64,000 nt of DNA, from contig NZ_FNAC01000018.1 in assembly GCF_900101705.1 (NCBI RefSeq), positions 1 to 64,000 of the forward strand. The letters run 5' to 3'. Shown one piece after another: positions 1 to 8,409 of the stretch. The notes beneath the pieces are model-generated. The model was not told the DNA's origin and did not search any database. It saw nothing but the letters and a program-made list of their open reading frames with translations. Numbering within the stretch: the stretch's first letter is position 1; every line of letters starts with the position of its first letter. The DNA comes from Algoriphagus faecimaris (lineage in GTDB: Bacteria; Bacteroidota; Bacteroidia; Cytophagales; Cyclobacteriaceae). The position numbers were made by a program, and so were the translations under genes.

Positions 1-180
1 CCACGGGTTTCACCCGCGGCTATTCAAGGTTTGACCCCTGCCAGGGTCATTATTTGAAACACATTATGGAATTAAAACGATCCTGTAAGGATCGAACCTT
101 TGAATAGCCCCCGGTGGAACCGGGGGTTTGATCGATCCACAAACCTTGGTGGGGAACAACCCCGAAGGCGGTTGAACTTG
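1..180. repeat. Cluster of short palindromes (REP-like)
   Basis: At least four short hairpins follow one another: 1-19 (CGGGT/ACCCG arms), 32-49 (TGACCC/GGGTCA), 78-94 (CGATCC/GGATCG) and 108-126 (CCCCCGGT/ACCGGGGG). In addition, the segment at 20-31 (CTATTCAAGGTT) is the near-exact reverse complement of 95-107, so the whole block forms a nested inverted structure. The 143-175 stretch carries a further GGGG/CCCC hairpin. This is the architecture of REP/BIME elements mobilised by REP-associated transposases. No transposase is visible in the window. Stem sequence is clear; the element's family is inference. Confidence 0.6.
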
Positions 181-383
181 TGGGAAATGGGATTCCAAAA
201 AATATAAAAGCAGGACAATCCGTAAATAAATGATTCAGTTGAATCATTATAGGATTGGGCCAGATTGAAGGGTAGGCAATCTACACCTAGTCCCAACCAT
301 AATTCTACTCCTAGACGGGGGTAATAATTTCAATCCTAATCTTCAACTGTTCTCTGATTAATCATATAACCTTATTTTTTCAG

Positions 384-551
384 GTTCGAGAACAAGAAAA
401 AACCAAAGCAATCCAAGCTCAAGAAATAACAAAGCAGATTTCAATACAGGAGAAAACTAAACAAACTCAAATTGAAGCCTTAAATGAGGTGGACCTATTA
501 AAAGAAAAAAATAGGCATTCTAAAGTATTTTATTTTAAAAATGAAGTCTAG
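384..551 (+). pseudogene. Remnant of a coiled-coil coding frame
   Basis: A plus-strand frame ends at TAG 549-551 and reads as a Gln/Glu/Lys-rich heptad-like helix (for example QEKTKQTQIEALNEV). It has no credible start codon or ribosome binding site, and the frame upstream of about 384 loses this character. It looks like the C-terminal stub of a longer coiled-coil protein cut off by rearrangement next to the palindrome cluster. The parent family is not recognised; flotillin-like or sensor-kinase linker helices have similar composition. It could also be chance coding in AT-rich DNA. Confidence 0.3.
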
Positions 552-581
552 AAGCTTTATCATAATCAACGAACCATAAAC

Positions 582-1496
582 TTAATACTCACTAAAAACC
601 TTCTGGAACTCCAAAGCATGTGAACCCAGCCATTCAAAATATTCTTCCCATTTGGATTCTTTTTCAATATTTCCAGAAATGACCTTTTTTATTCTACTAG
701 CTTTTTTTGTAGGAAGATCCATCCAATCCAAGGTATGGGTCCTTGATTCGATTTCTTCTTTGTGTGCTAAGAAAGAATCAAATGTCTCCTTAGAATCAGG
801 TATATAAATTTCACATCCTAATTCGTTCTTTTGTGAATTTAAGGTAAGAGAAATATAACAGTCTGATCTACCAAAACCAATGTCATACCAATGTTGTGGA
901 TAGGCTTTTCTCAACCTTAATTTCCAACTTTTCTTTTGTGCGTATTCTTTAAATCCCTCCCAAAACTTATGTTGAAGAGCCTTCAAATCCGTGATTTCAG
1001 CGCTTTGAACAGATGACTTGACTGATTTGCTCCAATCATTTGGCTTTGAAACGATATGGAATTTAGGTGCTGGATCAGAATTTCCGATTTTCCAAACTTC
1101 CATTCGGATAGCAAAAAAGTTGATATGCTCATCTGTATGCTCATTTAGCCAATCTATAGCCTGACGATGCTCTTCCAACACATCTTTTACAATCCAAATA
1201 ATAATTTCTGCTTCAAGCCCCGAGGCGTAAGTGATTAATTTTCCTAGATGGTCATGATTTGTTTTTTCTAATTGATTTTCAATGATTACCTTCCTGCCTC
1301 CTACAGATTCCTCAGCAAAAATATCAACCTTAAATCTTCCTACGTATTGTTCGATCCCAATCAAAGAAAGTTCAATATCAATTTCCTCACTTAGCAATTC
1401 TAGATTTTCTGGCATTGCCAGCCAAGTGGTAAAATTGTAAGCTTCATGCTTCCAGATTTCTTTTAATTCGACTTGTCGTAAGCGGCCTAGGTTCAT
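582..1496 (-). CDS. DUF4268 protein with PD-(D/E)XK-like nuclease core
   Basis: A 304-residue soluble protein. The N-terminal half reads like a PD-(D/E)XK nuclease fold: VDIF with Asp58, then a strand carrying IIENQLEK (Glu73, Gln75, Lys78), followed by a helix HDHLGKLITYASG. This is the variant D...ExQ active site. The C-terminal half (about 165-304) matches the DUF4268 type seen in defence-associated proteins. It is the last gene of a minus-strand operon, 18 bp after the membrane protein gene, and starts at an ATG. The nuclease role is inferred from fold-like motifs. In context it may act as a restriction or effector subunit with the upstream methyltransferase and HNH protein. Confidence 0.8.
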   Translation of the reverse strand: MNLGRLRQVELKEIWKHEAYNFTTWLAMPENLELLSEEIDIELSLIGIEQYVGRFKVDIFAEESVGGRKVIIENQLEKTNHDHLGKLITYASGLEAEIIIWIVKDVLEEHRQAIDWLNEHTDEHINFFAIRMEVWKIGNSDPAPKFHIVSKPNDWSKSVKSSVQSAEITDLKALQHKFWEGFKEYAQKKSWKLRLRKAYPQHWYDIGFGRSDCYISLTLNSQKNELGCEIYIPDSKETFDSFLAHKEEIESRTHTLDWMDLPTKKASRIKKVISGNIEKESKWEEYFEWLGSHALEFQKVFSEY

Positions 1497-1514
1497 ACTT
1501 GTTGTTTTAAGAAT

Positions 1515-2597
1515 CTATAATTCAGAATTTCTCTTAGATTGATCATATAAAAAAACACAAGCTCTTATCACGTATTTACTATAATAAGATCGATATAAAT
1601 AATAAAATCTCAATAAGAATAAAATTGATAAAATCCAATAAGTTAATGGGATTAAAATACCTACCAGAACTTTGAATTTGTAAATTTCGCCAAATGAATT
1701 TGTTTGAACGAAATGAGAATTAAAACCAATGCTAAGAGTACAATATAGAAATGAGAGATAAAAACCTGTTGATAGGTTTCTCGAAAAACTATAAAGATGT
1801 AACCAGTTTATTAATAATTTGTTTGAAGATGGAGATTTCCGCATGATATAGCTATAGGAGAACCAATATGGGTCAGAAGATATATTTCTTGGCTTGATTT
1901 TCAATTCATATTTTAAAAATTTTTTATACCTTTTTAGGGTTTTTTTTGACAGTTCATCATCATTGCCTATTACCGACTTCAATCGGTTTAGAAGCCAATT
2001 GTAAATTATGTAAAATTTTGGAGTAAACTTTAAAGTTAAGCTGTAACTAAACATAAATACAAAAGAATAAATTAAAAGAAAAAATATCACCCCTAATATT
2101 ATGTGCCAATATAATGTAATCGGTTTATATACCGAGTATGCAATTGCTAAATAAACAGATGATAATCCATATAAAAGCCCTAAGGATAAATTAAATAGAA
2201 CAAATAGTCCTTTTATTGATTTTTCACCCTCGTCATTTCTGCTTTGGCCTATTAAAATTGATTTAATAGGGTAAAAATGCCCCTTTTTTATTAGCATTCT
2301 ATCAATAAAAAAACTTGATAATGCAGCTATAATATGGCCTATTACATAGATCACTAATAGTGAGGCTAAAATAAATGCAATAGAGTCAAACGTGTTAAGG
2401 TGGTTGTTTTCACTGATTGGTTTAAACAATCTAACTAGTGTCCAAATTGGGTTATGCTTAAAGGTCATCGAATCATACGCCCAATAATCAAAAATGAAAA
2501 CTGTTAGAAAGAATATTCCTCCAGGAATTAAATATCCAAAGAAATCATATGAACTAAATGGGAAATATATTTTCCCTTCCGACTCTTTTTCAGCCAT
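1515..2597 (-). CDS. Multi-pass membrane protein of a defence-like operon
   Basis: A 360-residue protein of unknown family. It has a short charged N-terminus, then YDFFGYLIPGG leading into a first membrane helix (about 20-40), a second near 70-95, a pair near 128-188 and two more near 275-330, so roughly six membrane segments with a cytosolic middle loop (about 195-260). The gene lies 15 bp after the DUF262-HNH gene and 18 bp before the DUF4268 gene, so all three are probably co-transcribed. Base composition is visibly more AT-rich than its neighbours, which suggests separate acquisition. In a nuclease operon a membrane protein could be an abortive-infection effector, but no motif proves it. 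Confidence 0.8.
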   Translation of the reverse strand: MAEKESEGKIYFPFSSYDFFGYLIPGGIFFLTVFIFDYWAYDSMTFKHNPIWTLVRLFKPISENNHLNTFDSIAFILASLLVIYVIGHIIAALSSFFIDRMLIKKGHFYPIKSILIGQSRNDEGEKSIKGLFVLFNLSLGLLYGLSSVYLAIAYSVYKPITLYWHIILGVIFFLLIYSFVFMFSYSLTLKFTPKFYIIYNWLLNRLKSVIGNDDELSKKTLKRYKKFLKYELKIKPRNISSDPYWFSYSYIMRKSPSSNKLLINWLHLYSFSRNLSTGFYLSFLYCTLSIGFNSHFVQTNSFGEIYKFKVLVGILIPLTYWILSILFLLRFYYLYRSYYSKYVIRACVFLYDQSKRNSEL

Positions 2598-2612
2598 TTT
2601 ATTTTTATTTTA

Positions 2613-3776
2613 TTAACTATTCCCCTTTGCTCGATTATGACTTTTACAAAGCATCTCACAGTTTGATGAGTCAGTGGCACCGCCTTTACTCCAAGCGGTG
2701 ACGTGGTCGGCGTCCATATCACCAAAAGCCCAGATTTTAGTTTTATTGGATTCTGAACCGATGGCGCAATAGGAACAGTTAGAAACTCCTTTGGCTTCTG
2801 CTTCCTTTTTCTGCTTAGCATAGGCAGTCCGCTTGGTGGCTTCGTCAAATACACGTACATCCAGCAGTTTGGCATCTGCCATTCCGCCTAGTATGTATTC
2901 AAATATCCCTCTCCGGTTTTTCACATAGGGATCGGCATAGAGTCGGTGCACTTCCTCAGATACCTTTTTTGGATCGTAGGGATTTCGTCGATAGGTTTCA
3001 TAAATTCTACCCCATTCCAAACCTCTCATTTCTTTCTCCACATCGATAAATACACCCGAAACCCAATCGATCACCGTATTGAAATACGTTTTGACTGGTA
3101 AAATCGAAGTATCAAAACGATGCCGACTCATGTACTCTCCAATATAACCTTGGCTTACCCAATCCAATGCCCGTTCTAAAAAATCCTGTCGATTGGCCGT
3201 GCCAGAAATATAGGCGCTCCACTTAAGCACATTGGCATTTTGAGAGTTGCTGAATTCTTCCTTTAAAAGTGTAACAAAGGGACCCGAATACACGGCGTTC
3301 AACAATTCCTGATCATTCAGAGGCACTCCGGCAATATTGATGGTTTTAAACCATTCTTTGATTTCACTTTCTTCCCCTTCACAGGCATAGATGAGCAGTT
3401 TGGTGTTAAGAATCTTTTGCTGCATATCAGCGGCTAGACCTCCGAAGTATTGGGGCATGCCGCGCTCATCCATGATGGCAAACTTCCCCGTCACGTATCG
3501 TCCAAAGCTGGTGATCCGCTGCTGTCCGTCTAGTACTTCATACTTCCCCGGACTGACGGTATTGAAATAGATCAAGCCCAAGGGATAGCCCTTCAAAATC
3601 GATTCGATTACAGCCACATCCTTTTTGCCATCGGCATAGATGTAGTTTCTCTGATACTCAGGCTGTATGGTGAGCTTACCCGCTAATCCAAATAATCCCT
3701 TTCCCTCCAACTCATTGTAAACAAAGCCTTCACAGATATCCTTTATCGTAATATCAGTTTTTAGGGTAGTTTTCAT
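2613..3776 (-). CDS. DUF262 domain / HNH endonuclease protein
   Basis: A 387-residue protein. The N-terminal DUF262 (ParB/Srx-like NTP-binding fold) shows QPEYQRNY at 38-45 and the hallmark DGQQR at 83-87. The C-terminal HNH nuclease shows paired CSYC (Cys334, Cys337), DHV at 357-359, and [11 protein letters not shown] (Cys373, Cys377, His380, Asn381), giving a zinc-bound beta-beta-alpha metal site. The same domain pair occurs in GmrSD-type modification-dependent enzymes and in DUF262-HNH restriction proteins. Its ATG overlaps the methyltransferase stop by four bases (ATGA, 3773-3776), indicating translational coupling, so it is probably the nuclease partner of that methyltransferase. Confidence 0.9.
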   Translation of the reverse strand: MKTTLKTDITIKDICEGFVYNELEGKGLFGLAGKLTIQPEYQRNYIYADGKKDVAVIESILKGYPLGLIYFNTVSPGKYEVLDGQQRITSFGRYVTGKFAIMDERGMPQYFGGLAADMQQKILNTKLLIYACEGEESEIKEWFKTINIAGVPLNDQELLNAVYSGPFVTLLKEEFSNSQNANVLKWSAYISGTANRQDFLERALDWVSQGYIGEYMSRHRFDTSILPVKTYFNTVIDWVSGVFIDVEKEMRGLEWGRIYETYRRNPYDPKKVSEEVHRLYADPYVKNRRGIFEYILGGMADAKLLDVRVFDEATKRTAYAKQKKEAEAKGVSNCSYCAIGSESNKTKIWAFGDMDADHVTAWSKGGATDSSNCEMLCKSHNRAKGNS

Positions 3777-4969
3777 GATTGTGATTTCTTGTGTTTTAAG
3801 AGAACTCTAGCGTAGACTTGGATAAAGGCATCCTCATTCACGATGTAATAAGTTTGTCCAATTGGAATTTCTTTTACTTTCAAAGTAGCTCCATCGTTTA
3901 ACTTGGTGACCTCACTTCTCTTTCCATTTGAACTTACCTGGATTTGGGGAGGATATATTTTGTTAGCACTTCCGAACCAAGTTTTTGTTAGCCCAACGAT
4001 ATCAAATTGTTCAGGAGAATATTTATCTAAAAAACTGATTGGAACCCCCATAATTCCCTCAAAATCCTTCGGTATTGCATCTGTAAACGGAACTTCAATA
4101 GCGTCGTAGTTATCATATTTTTCAAATGCAAAAATGGTTTTTTGGACTTTTTTATTAAACCTTTTATTATCGGCCATAGACATTAATTGTAAAGGTTGGT
4201 GTCTTCTACCATGATCCAAATTAGTAAACCAGCAAGAATTTCCAAGACGGGTATAATCGCCTATGTAACCCATTCTTGCCGCTTTTTGTCTATCTTTTTC
4301 ATCCACCTCAGTTCCTTCAGGAACTGCAAAAACCATGTCATTGCCATTACCGGTTGCTCCTAACCACATCTTATTGTTCATAATCAATGGAAATACTTCT
4401 TTGTAAGTAATAGCATTCATATTGCCAATAATGACAAACTGCTTTCCGGCTTCCATGATCCAAGTCAAGAAATCACGAAATAGAGAAAAAGGTGGGTTGG
4501 TAATGATGATATCGGCTTCATCCCGGAGTTTTTTTACTTCCGGGCTTTTGAAGTCCCCATCCCCTTCGAGGTATTGCCATTCCAGATCATTTACATCGAT
4601 TTTACCATCACCACTGCTATCATGGTCTAGGGTGAAAATCTTGCCGTGCTTTTTGGTTTTTTTGGCATCGTAGTGTGCAGCACTTTCCTCAAACATGGTC
4701 ACCTGATATCCGCCTTTGTAGAGCTTGCTATCCACGGCGTAGCTAGTGCTGATCAGCTTCTTTAAGCCAAAGCGCTCAAAGTTCTGCGCAAAGAATTTGG
4801 TGAAGTTGCTCCACTCTGGGTCATCACAGGGCATAAGAATGGTTTTACCCCGAAATACATCTGGGTTGTAATCAAGATAGGCATTGATCTCTTTCTCAAT
4901 ATCCTGGTATTGGGTGTAGAATTCGTCGTTTTTTGCCCTTTTGGCAGCCGTCAAATTTTTATTGGCCAT
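3773..4969 (-). CDS. Adenine-specific DNA methyltransferase, EcoRI-methylase family
   Basis: A 398-residue protein of the EcoRI-type m6A methyltransferase family. It opens with the family-typical [16 protein letters not shown]. The region [15 protein letters not shown] (42-56) lies where the S-adenosylmethionine pocket is expected, and the catalytic motif NPPF is at 158-161 followed by [10 protein letters not shown]. It should transfer a methyl group to N6 of adenine in a specific DNA site, protecting the host from the coupled DUF262-HNH nuclease. It is the first gene of the operon. The 5' half is richer in GC than the 3' half, which hints at recombination in the target-recognition part. The recognition sequence cannot be read from the protein. 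Confidence 0.9.
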   Translation of the reverse strand: MANKNLTAAKRAKNDEFYTQYQDIEKEINAYLDYNPDVFRGKTILMPCDDPEWSNFTKFFAQNFERFGLKKLISTSYAVDSKLYKGGYQVTMFEESAAHYDAKKTKKHGKIFTLDHDSSGDGKIDVNDLEWQYLEGDGDFKSPEVKKLRDEADIIITNPPFSLFRDFLTWIMEAGKQFVIIGNMNAITYKEVFPLIMNNKMWLGATGNGNDMVFAVPEGTEVDEKDRQKAARMGYIGDYTRLGNSCWFTNLDHGRRHQPLQLMSMADNKRFNKKVQKTIFAFEKYDNYDAIEVPFTDAIPKDFEGIMGVPISFLDKYSPEQFDIVGLTKTWFGSANKIYPPQIQVSSNGKRSEVTKLNDGATLKVKEIPIGQTYYIVNEDAFIQVYARVLLKHKKSQS

Positions 4970-5358
4970 TCTTTGATTCTGTTGTTGGTCTTAGTCTTCC
5001 TCTAAAAATATGAAAACTGACTCTTAAAGATATGGGAATTGGAGAAAAGAAAAAGGGGGAAACGAGGGATTGACGGGAAATGTCTGATTTTTTTTCTCAC
5101 TTTCGGACGTGAAGAAAGAGATCGCCTAGGTTTGTTTCCTTTAAAAACGAATTAATTCGTATTGGTGAAATCCAATCAAATCGCTTCTCCGAAGCTCTGT
5201 TTCCACCCTCCTCCACCTGAGGCTATCATCAAAACGCCTCGCTGAGGCTTAAAACCTAACCCTACATTTCGATTCAAAAAATCAAATTCGCGCATTCGTG
5301 GCTAAAAAATGAGACCACGAATGCACGAATGGTTTTTTAACCTCGGTAATTAATCCCC
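4970..5358. other. Intergenic gap between defence operon and PUL
   Basis: No gene is supported here. The 100 bp before the methyltransferase gene should hold its promoter, but no clean TAnnTTTG box was found. The PUL-proximal part holds a small hairpin GCCTC-GCT-GAGGC at 5236-5248 and the larger hairpin listed separately at 5292-5324. Confidence 0.6.
5292..5324 (-). terminator. Hairpin after the last PUL sulfatase
   Basis: A perfect 10-bp inverted repeat GCATTCGTGG / CCACGAATGC encloses a 13-nt loop, 35 bp downstream of the sulfatase stop. On the minus strand the stem is followed a few bases later by a T-rich stretch. It may end the sulfatase transcript, though the loop is large and the T-run is not immediate; it could instead be a dispersed genomic repeat. 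Confidence 0.4.
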
Positions 5359-6918
5359 TTATTTCAACTCTAATTGCTCCACATTTCCGGCGCCCGTACC
5401 ACGAATCTGCTCAAATAGCTGTATCATTTCCTGAAGCTTCTCTGGATTGCTTTCCGCCAGATTGTTTTGCTGACCAATGTCTTCGGACAAATCGTACAGT
5501 TGATAGCCTTCCGCATTTCCCAATTCGATATTGACCTGATTTTGGACTGCTGGACCGGGATAGGGTGGAATCATCACCCAATCTCCTTGTCTTAGGGCTG
5601 TTTTGGTAGTCGCCTCCAAGACAAATTCCGAACGCTCCTCCTGACTTTCACCCATAAAAGTTGCAAGCAAATTCTGACTATCCGGAGCCTCTGATTCGAC
5701 TCCAATCAATGCCCCAATCGAAGCCATCAAATCAATCTGGGTCACCAAGGCATCCGAAACTCCAGGCTGAATTTTCCCTTTCCAATAAGTCGCAAAAGGC
5801 ACCCGTGTCCCTGCTTCAAACAAGCTGTATTTCCCTCCACGAAGCGGGCCTGCCGGGGTATGATCTCCCAATTTCTCCACCGCCTCATCGTAATAGCCAT
5901 CATTCAAAACCGGACCATTGTCACTGCTAAAGACAATCAGCGTATTCTCCAAAACCCCTTCTTCCTCCAGCGTCTTCAAAAATTCACCTATCACCCAATC
6001 TGCCTCCAAAATCACATCTCCGCGAGGCCCCATGCCGGATTTCCCTTCAAATCTTGGATGGGGAGTTCTCGGTACATGAGGCTGCTGCAAGGCATAGTAT
6101 AAAAAGAAGGGCTGATCGGCTGCGGCCTTTTCCCTGACATAGCTTTGTGCTTTTTCCAGGAAGTGATCTGCCATATCCACGTCACTCCACTTGGCTGCCT
6201 CGCCGCCTTTCATAAAACCAATCCGGGGAACACCATTGACGATGCTATTGTTGTGACCATGATGCCATTTCATTTCCACTAGTTCTGGATTATCGATAGC
6301 CGTAGGTTCACCCGGGAAATTCTCATCATAACTCACTTCGATGGGATCATTGGGATCCAAATTGACCACACGCCCATCCTCGATATACACCGTCGGAACG
6401 CGATCCTGAGTTGCCGCCAAAATATAGGAATAATCAAAGCCCACCTGATTGGGACCCGGATTGATTTCCTCATTCCAGTCCACATTTCCGCTTCCTAAGC
6501 CCAAATGCCACTTGCCTACGATCCCAGTAGCATAGCCCTGCTCCCGCAGCATTTTGGGCAAGGTGTATTGTGCGGTGTCGATCAACAGCGGGGCGGTGCC
6601 GGGGAGAATTTTTGCGTTTTCATTTCGCCAAGGATACGTTCCCGTCAAAATCGCATAGCGACTAGGTGAGCAAGTCGCTGAGGAAGCGTAGCCGTTGGTA
6701 AATTTCACTCCTCCATCCACAAGCCGGTCCATGTTGGGAGTTTCTAAAGTACCGGCTTCGTAAGCACTCACATCTCCATAGCCCAAATCATCCAGGTAGA
6801 TGAATACGATATTGGGTTTTACCTCTTGGGTCTCTTCTTTATTATTGGCCTCCTGACAGCTGAAAAAGAGCAGCCCGGAAAGCAAACCTGCAAGTGAGAA
6901 TGTCTGGGTTATTTTCAT
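5359..6918 (-). CDS. S1-family sulfatase lipoprotein
   Basis: A 519-residue sulfatase of the alkaline phosphatase superfamily, removing sulfate esters from glycans. It starts with a lipoprotein signal with lipobox LFFSC (Cys21), so it is expected to be an outer-membrane or periplasmic lipoprotein. IYLDDLGYGD supplies the metal-binding Asp pair, CSPSR has Cys83 as the residue converted to formylglycine, GKWHLG is the second family signature, and SSDNGP holds further metal ligands. It is the last gene of the PUL series, 102 bp after the previous sulfatase, and may have its own promoter. It is longer than the two sulfatases before it, with an insert around 145-250. The substrate position is unknown. 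Confidence 0.93.
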   Translation of the reverse strand: MKITQTFSLAGLLSGLLFFSCQEANNKEETQEVKPNIVFIYLDDLGYGDVSAYEAGTLETPNMDRLVDGGVKFTNGYASSATCSPSRYAILTGTYPWRNENAKILPGTAPLLIDTAQYTLPKMLREQGYATGIVGKWHLGLGSGNVDWNEEINPGPNQVGFDYSYILAATQDRVPTVYIEDGRVVNLDPNDPIEVSYDENFPGEPTAIDNPELVEMKWHHGHNNSIVNGVPRIGFMKGGEAAKWSDVDMADHFLEKAQSYVREKAAADQPFFLYYALQQPHVPRTPHPRFEGKSGMGPRGDVILEADWVIGEFLKTLEEEGVLENTLIVFSSDNGPVLNDGYYDEAVEKLGDHTPAGPLRGGKYSLFEAGTRVPFATYWKGKIQPGVSDALVTQIDLMASIGALIGVESEAPDSQNLLATFMGESQEERSEFVLEATTKTALRQGDWVMIPPYPGPAVQNQVNIELGNAEGYQLYDLSEDIGQQNNLAESNPEKLQEMIQLFEQIRGTGAGNVEQLELK

Positions 6919-7020
6919 CGATTTATCTATTAATGTTTACTAACCAATTGAAATCTAGCAAGGCTTAGGCTCATAGAAATGCATGAAGTCTGTTTCTTGC
7001 TCGATTGCATAGATTATAGT

Positions 7021-8409
7021 TTAATTTTTCTTGGGTTGTGTCAAAGAATAAGACCTGTCGTAAAGATCCCGCTGTCGGGCTTTCCATTCGGCACCTTCTA
7101 AGAAGAGCGGATGCGGCAAAGCTAAATCCCAATCGCCCAGTTTTTTTAGCAGATTTTGAGTGATTTCAGGATGCTTCAAGGACAGATTTTCAAGCTCTGA
7201 GGGATCTATGGAAAGATCAAAAAGCAGGGGCAGCCGATCTGGTAATCTTATCAATTTCCAATTATTTTCCAATATCCCCGCTGAGATGGTAAACCGCCAT
7301 TTTAGACTGGGGTGGGGAGCTTCACTTTTGTCTCCCAAAACATAAGGCAACAGATTTTCGCCATCCAGCTGTTCATTTTGGACAGGTATCCCAGCTGCTT
7401 TCAAAAAGGTAGGCATCAAATCCAGGGAAGTGACAGCTTGATCGTATTGGGAATTGGCGGGGATTTTGGCTGGCCACTTCATCAGAAAAGGCACTCTCAG
7501 TCCACCTTCGAGTAAAATCCCCTTTTGACCGTTAAAAGGCGCATTGAGGGAAGCATTGCTGTCCACGGGTCCACCATTGTCACTGAGAAAAACCACAATC
7601 GTATTTTCTTCCAAACCTTCAGATTGGAGTGCATTTAGAATCTTACCTACATTTTGATCCAATCGATGAACCATGGCCAAATAGGTCCTTCGATCGGAAT
7701 CTTCGATGTTTGCAAACAAAGCCAAATCGGCTTCGGTAGCTTGTAAAGGCGAATGTGGAGCATTGAATGAGGCAAAGAGAAAAAAGAGTTCATCCCGATG
7801 CCGACGGATAAAATCCACACATTCGTCTCCTTTATCATCCGTTAAATAAGTAATCGCTTGAGGTTCTTTGTAATTACTGATCAAAGGTGCCAAGTAGCCC
7901 TTTCCAGCAACCTCGGATTTGAAATAATGATGTCCGCCTCCTAGGTATCCCCAAAACTCATCAAAACCTCGATTGAGCGGGTGAAACTGCTCTTGAGAAC
8001 CCAAATGCCATTTCCCCACCAAGCCCGTTGCATACCCGGCTTCCTTTAGTCTATCGGCTATGGTTTTTTGCTCCACCGGCAAGCCGGCAAATGCAGGATC
8101 AAAACCCGGTTGATTCTCCGCCAGATTATTGTCATAGCCAAAGGTGACCTGATTTTTGCCAGTCAAAAGTCCTGCTCGTGAAGGACTGCAAACAGGTGCC
8201 GAAACATAGCCCTGTGTAAACTGAACCCCTTTATGTGCAATACCATCAATATTGGGAGTTTGAATCTGATTACTCTCCGTCAGACTCAGATCGGCATAAC
8301 CCAGATCATCTGCCAAAATCAGAATGATGTTGGGTTTTTGCTCTTGGGCAAAAACGCTCAAAATGAAGCCTGAGATCAGAAATAAAAATATGCCTATGGT
8401 CTTATTCAT
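7021..8409 (-). CDS. S1-family sulfatase, secreted
   Basis: A 462-residue sulfatase with the formylglycine motif CSPSR (Cys74), metal-site LADDLGYAD, GKWHLG, and FLSDNGGP. The chosen ATG at 8407-8409 overlaps the TAA of the upstream GH43-like gene (ATGAATAA), which implies coupled translation, and it directly precedes a clean signal peptide (MNKTIGIFLFLISG..., cleaved near FAQ). The frame stays open further upstream, but that would place about 36 extra residues before the signal peptide inside the neighbour. It shares residues with the 11233-12621 sulfatase over the core, suggesting related subfamilies that desulfate different positions of the same polysaccharide. Confidence 0.92.
   Translation of the reverse strand: MNKTIGIFLFLISGFILSVFAQEQKPNIILILADDLGYADLSLTESNQIQTPNIDGIAHKGVQFTQGYVSAPVCSPSRAGLLTGKNQVTFGYDNNLAENQPGFDPAFAGLPVEQKTIADRLKEAGYATGLVGKWHLGSQEQFHPLNRGFDEFWGYLGGGHHYFKSEVAGKGYLAPLISNYKEPQAITYLTDDKGDECVDFIRRHRDELFFLFASFNAPHSPLQATEADLALFANIEDSDRRTYLAMVHRLDQNVGKILNALQSEGLEENTIVVFLSDNGGPVDSNASLNAPFNGQKGILLEGGLRVPFLMKWPAKIPANSQYDQAVTSLDLMPTFLKAAGIPVQNEQLDGENLLPYVLGDKSEAPHPSLKWRFTISAGILENNWKLIRLPDRLPLLFDLSIDPSELENLSLKHPEITQNLLKKLGDWDLALPHPLFLEGAEWKARQRDLYDRSYSLTQPKKN

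Noticed and set aside
1-180. CRISPR array
   Set aside because: The hairpins differ in sequence and are not separated by spacers of equal length; no cas gene is present.
50-296. Two minus-strand open frames over the palindrome block
   Set aside because: Their translated residues follow the hairpins and have no domain character; repeats of this kind create open frames by chance.
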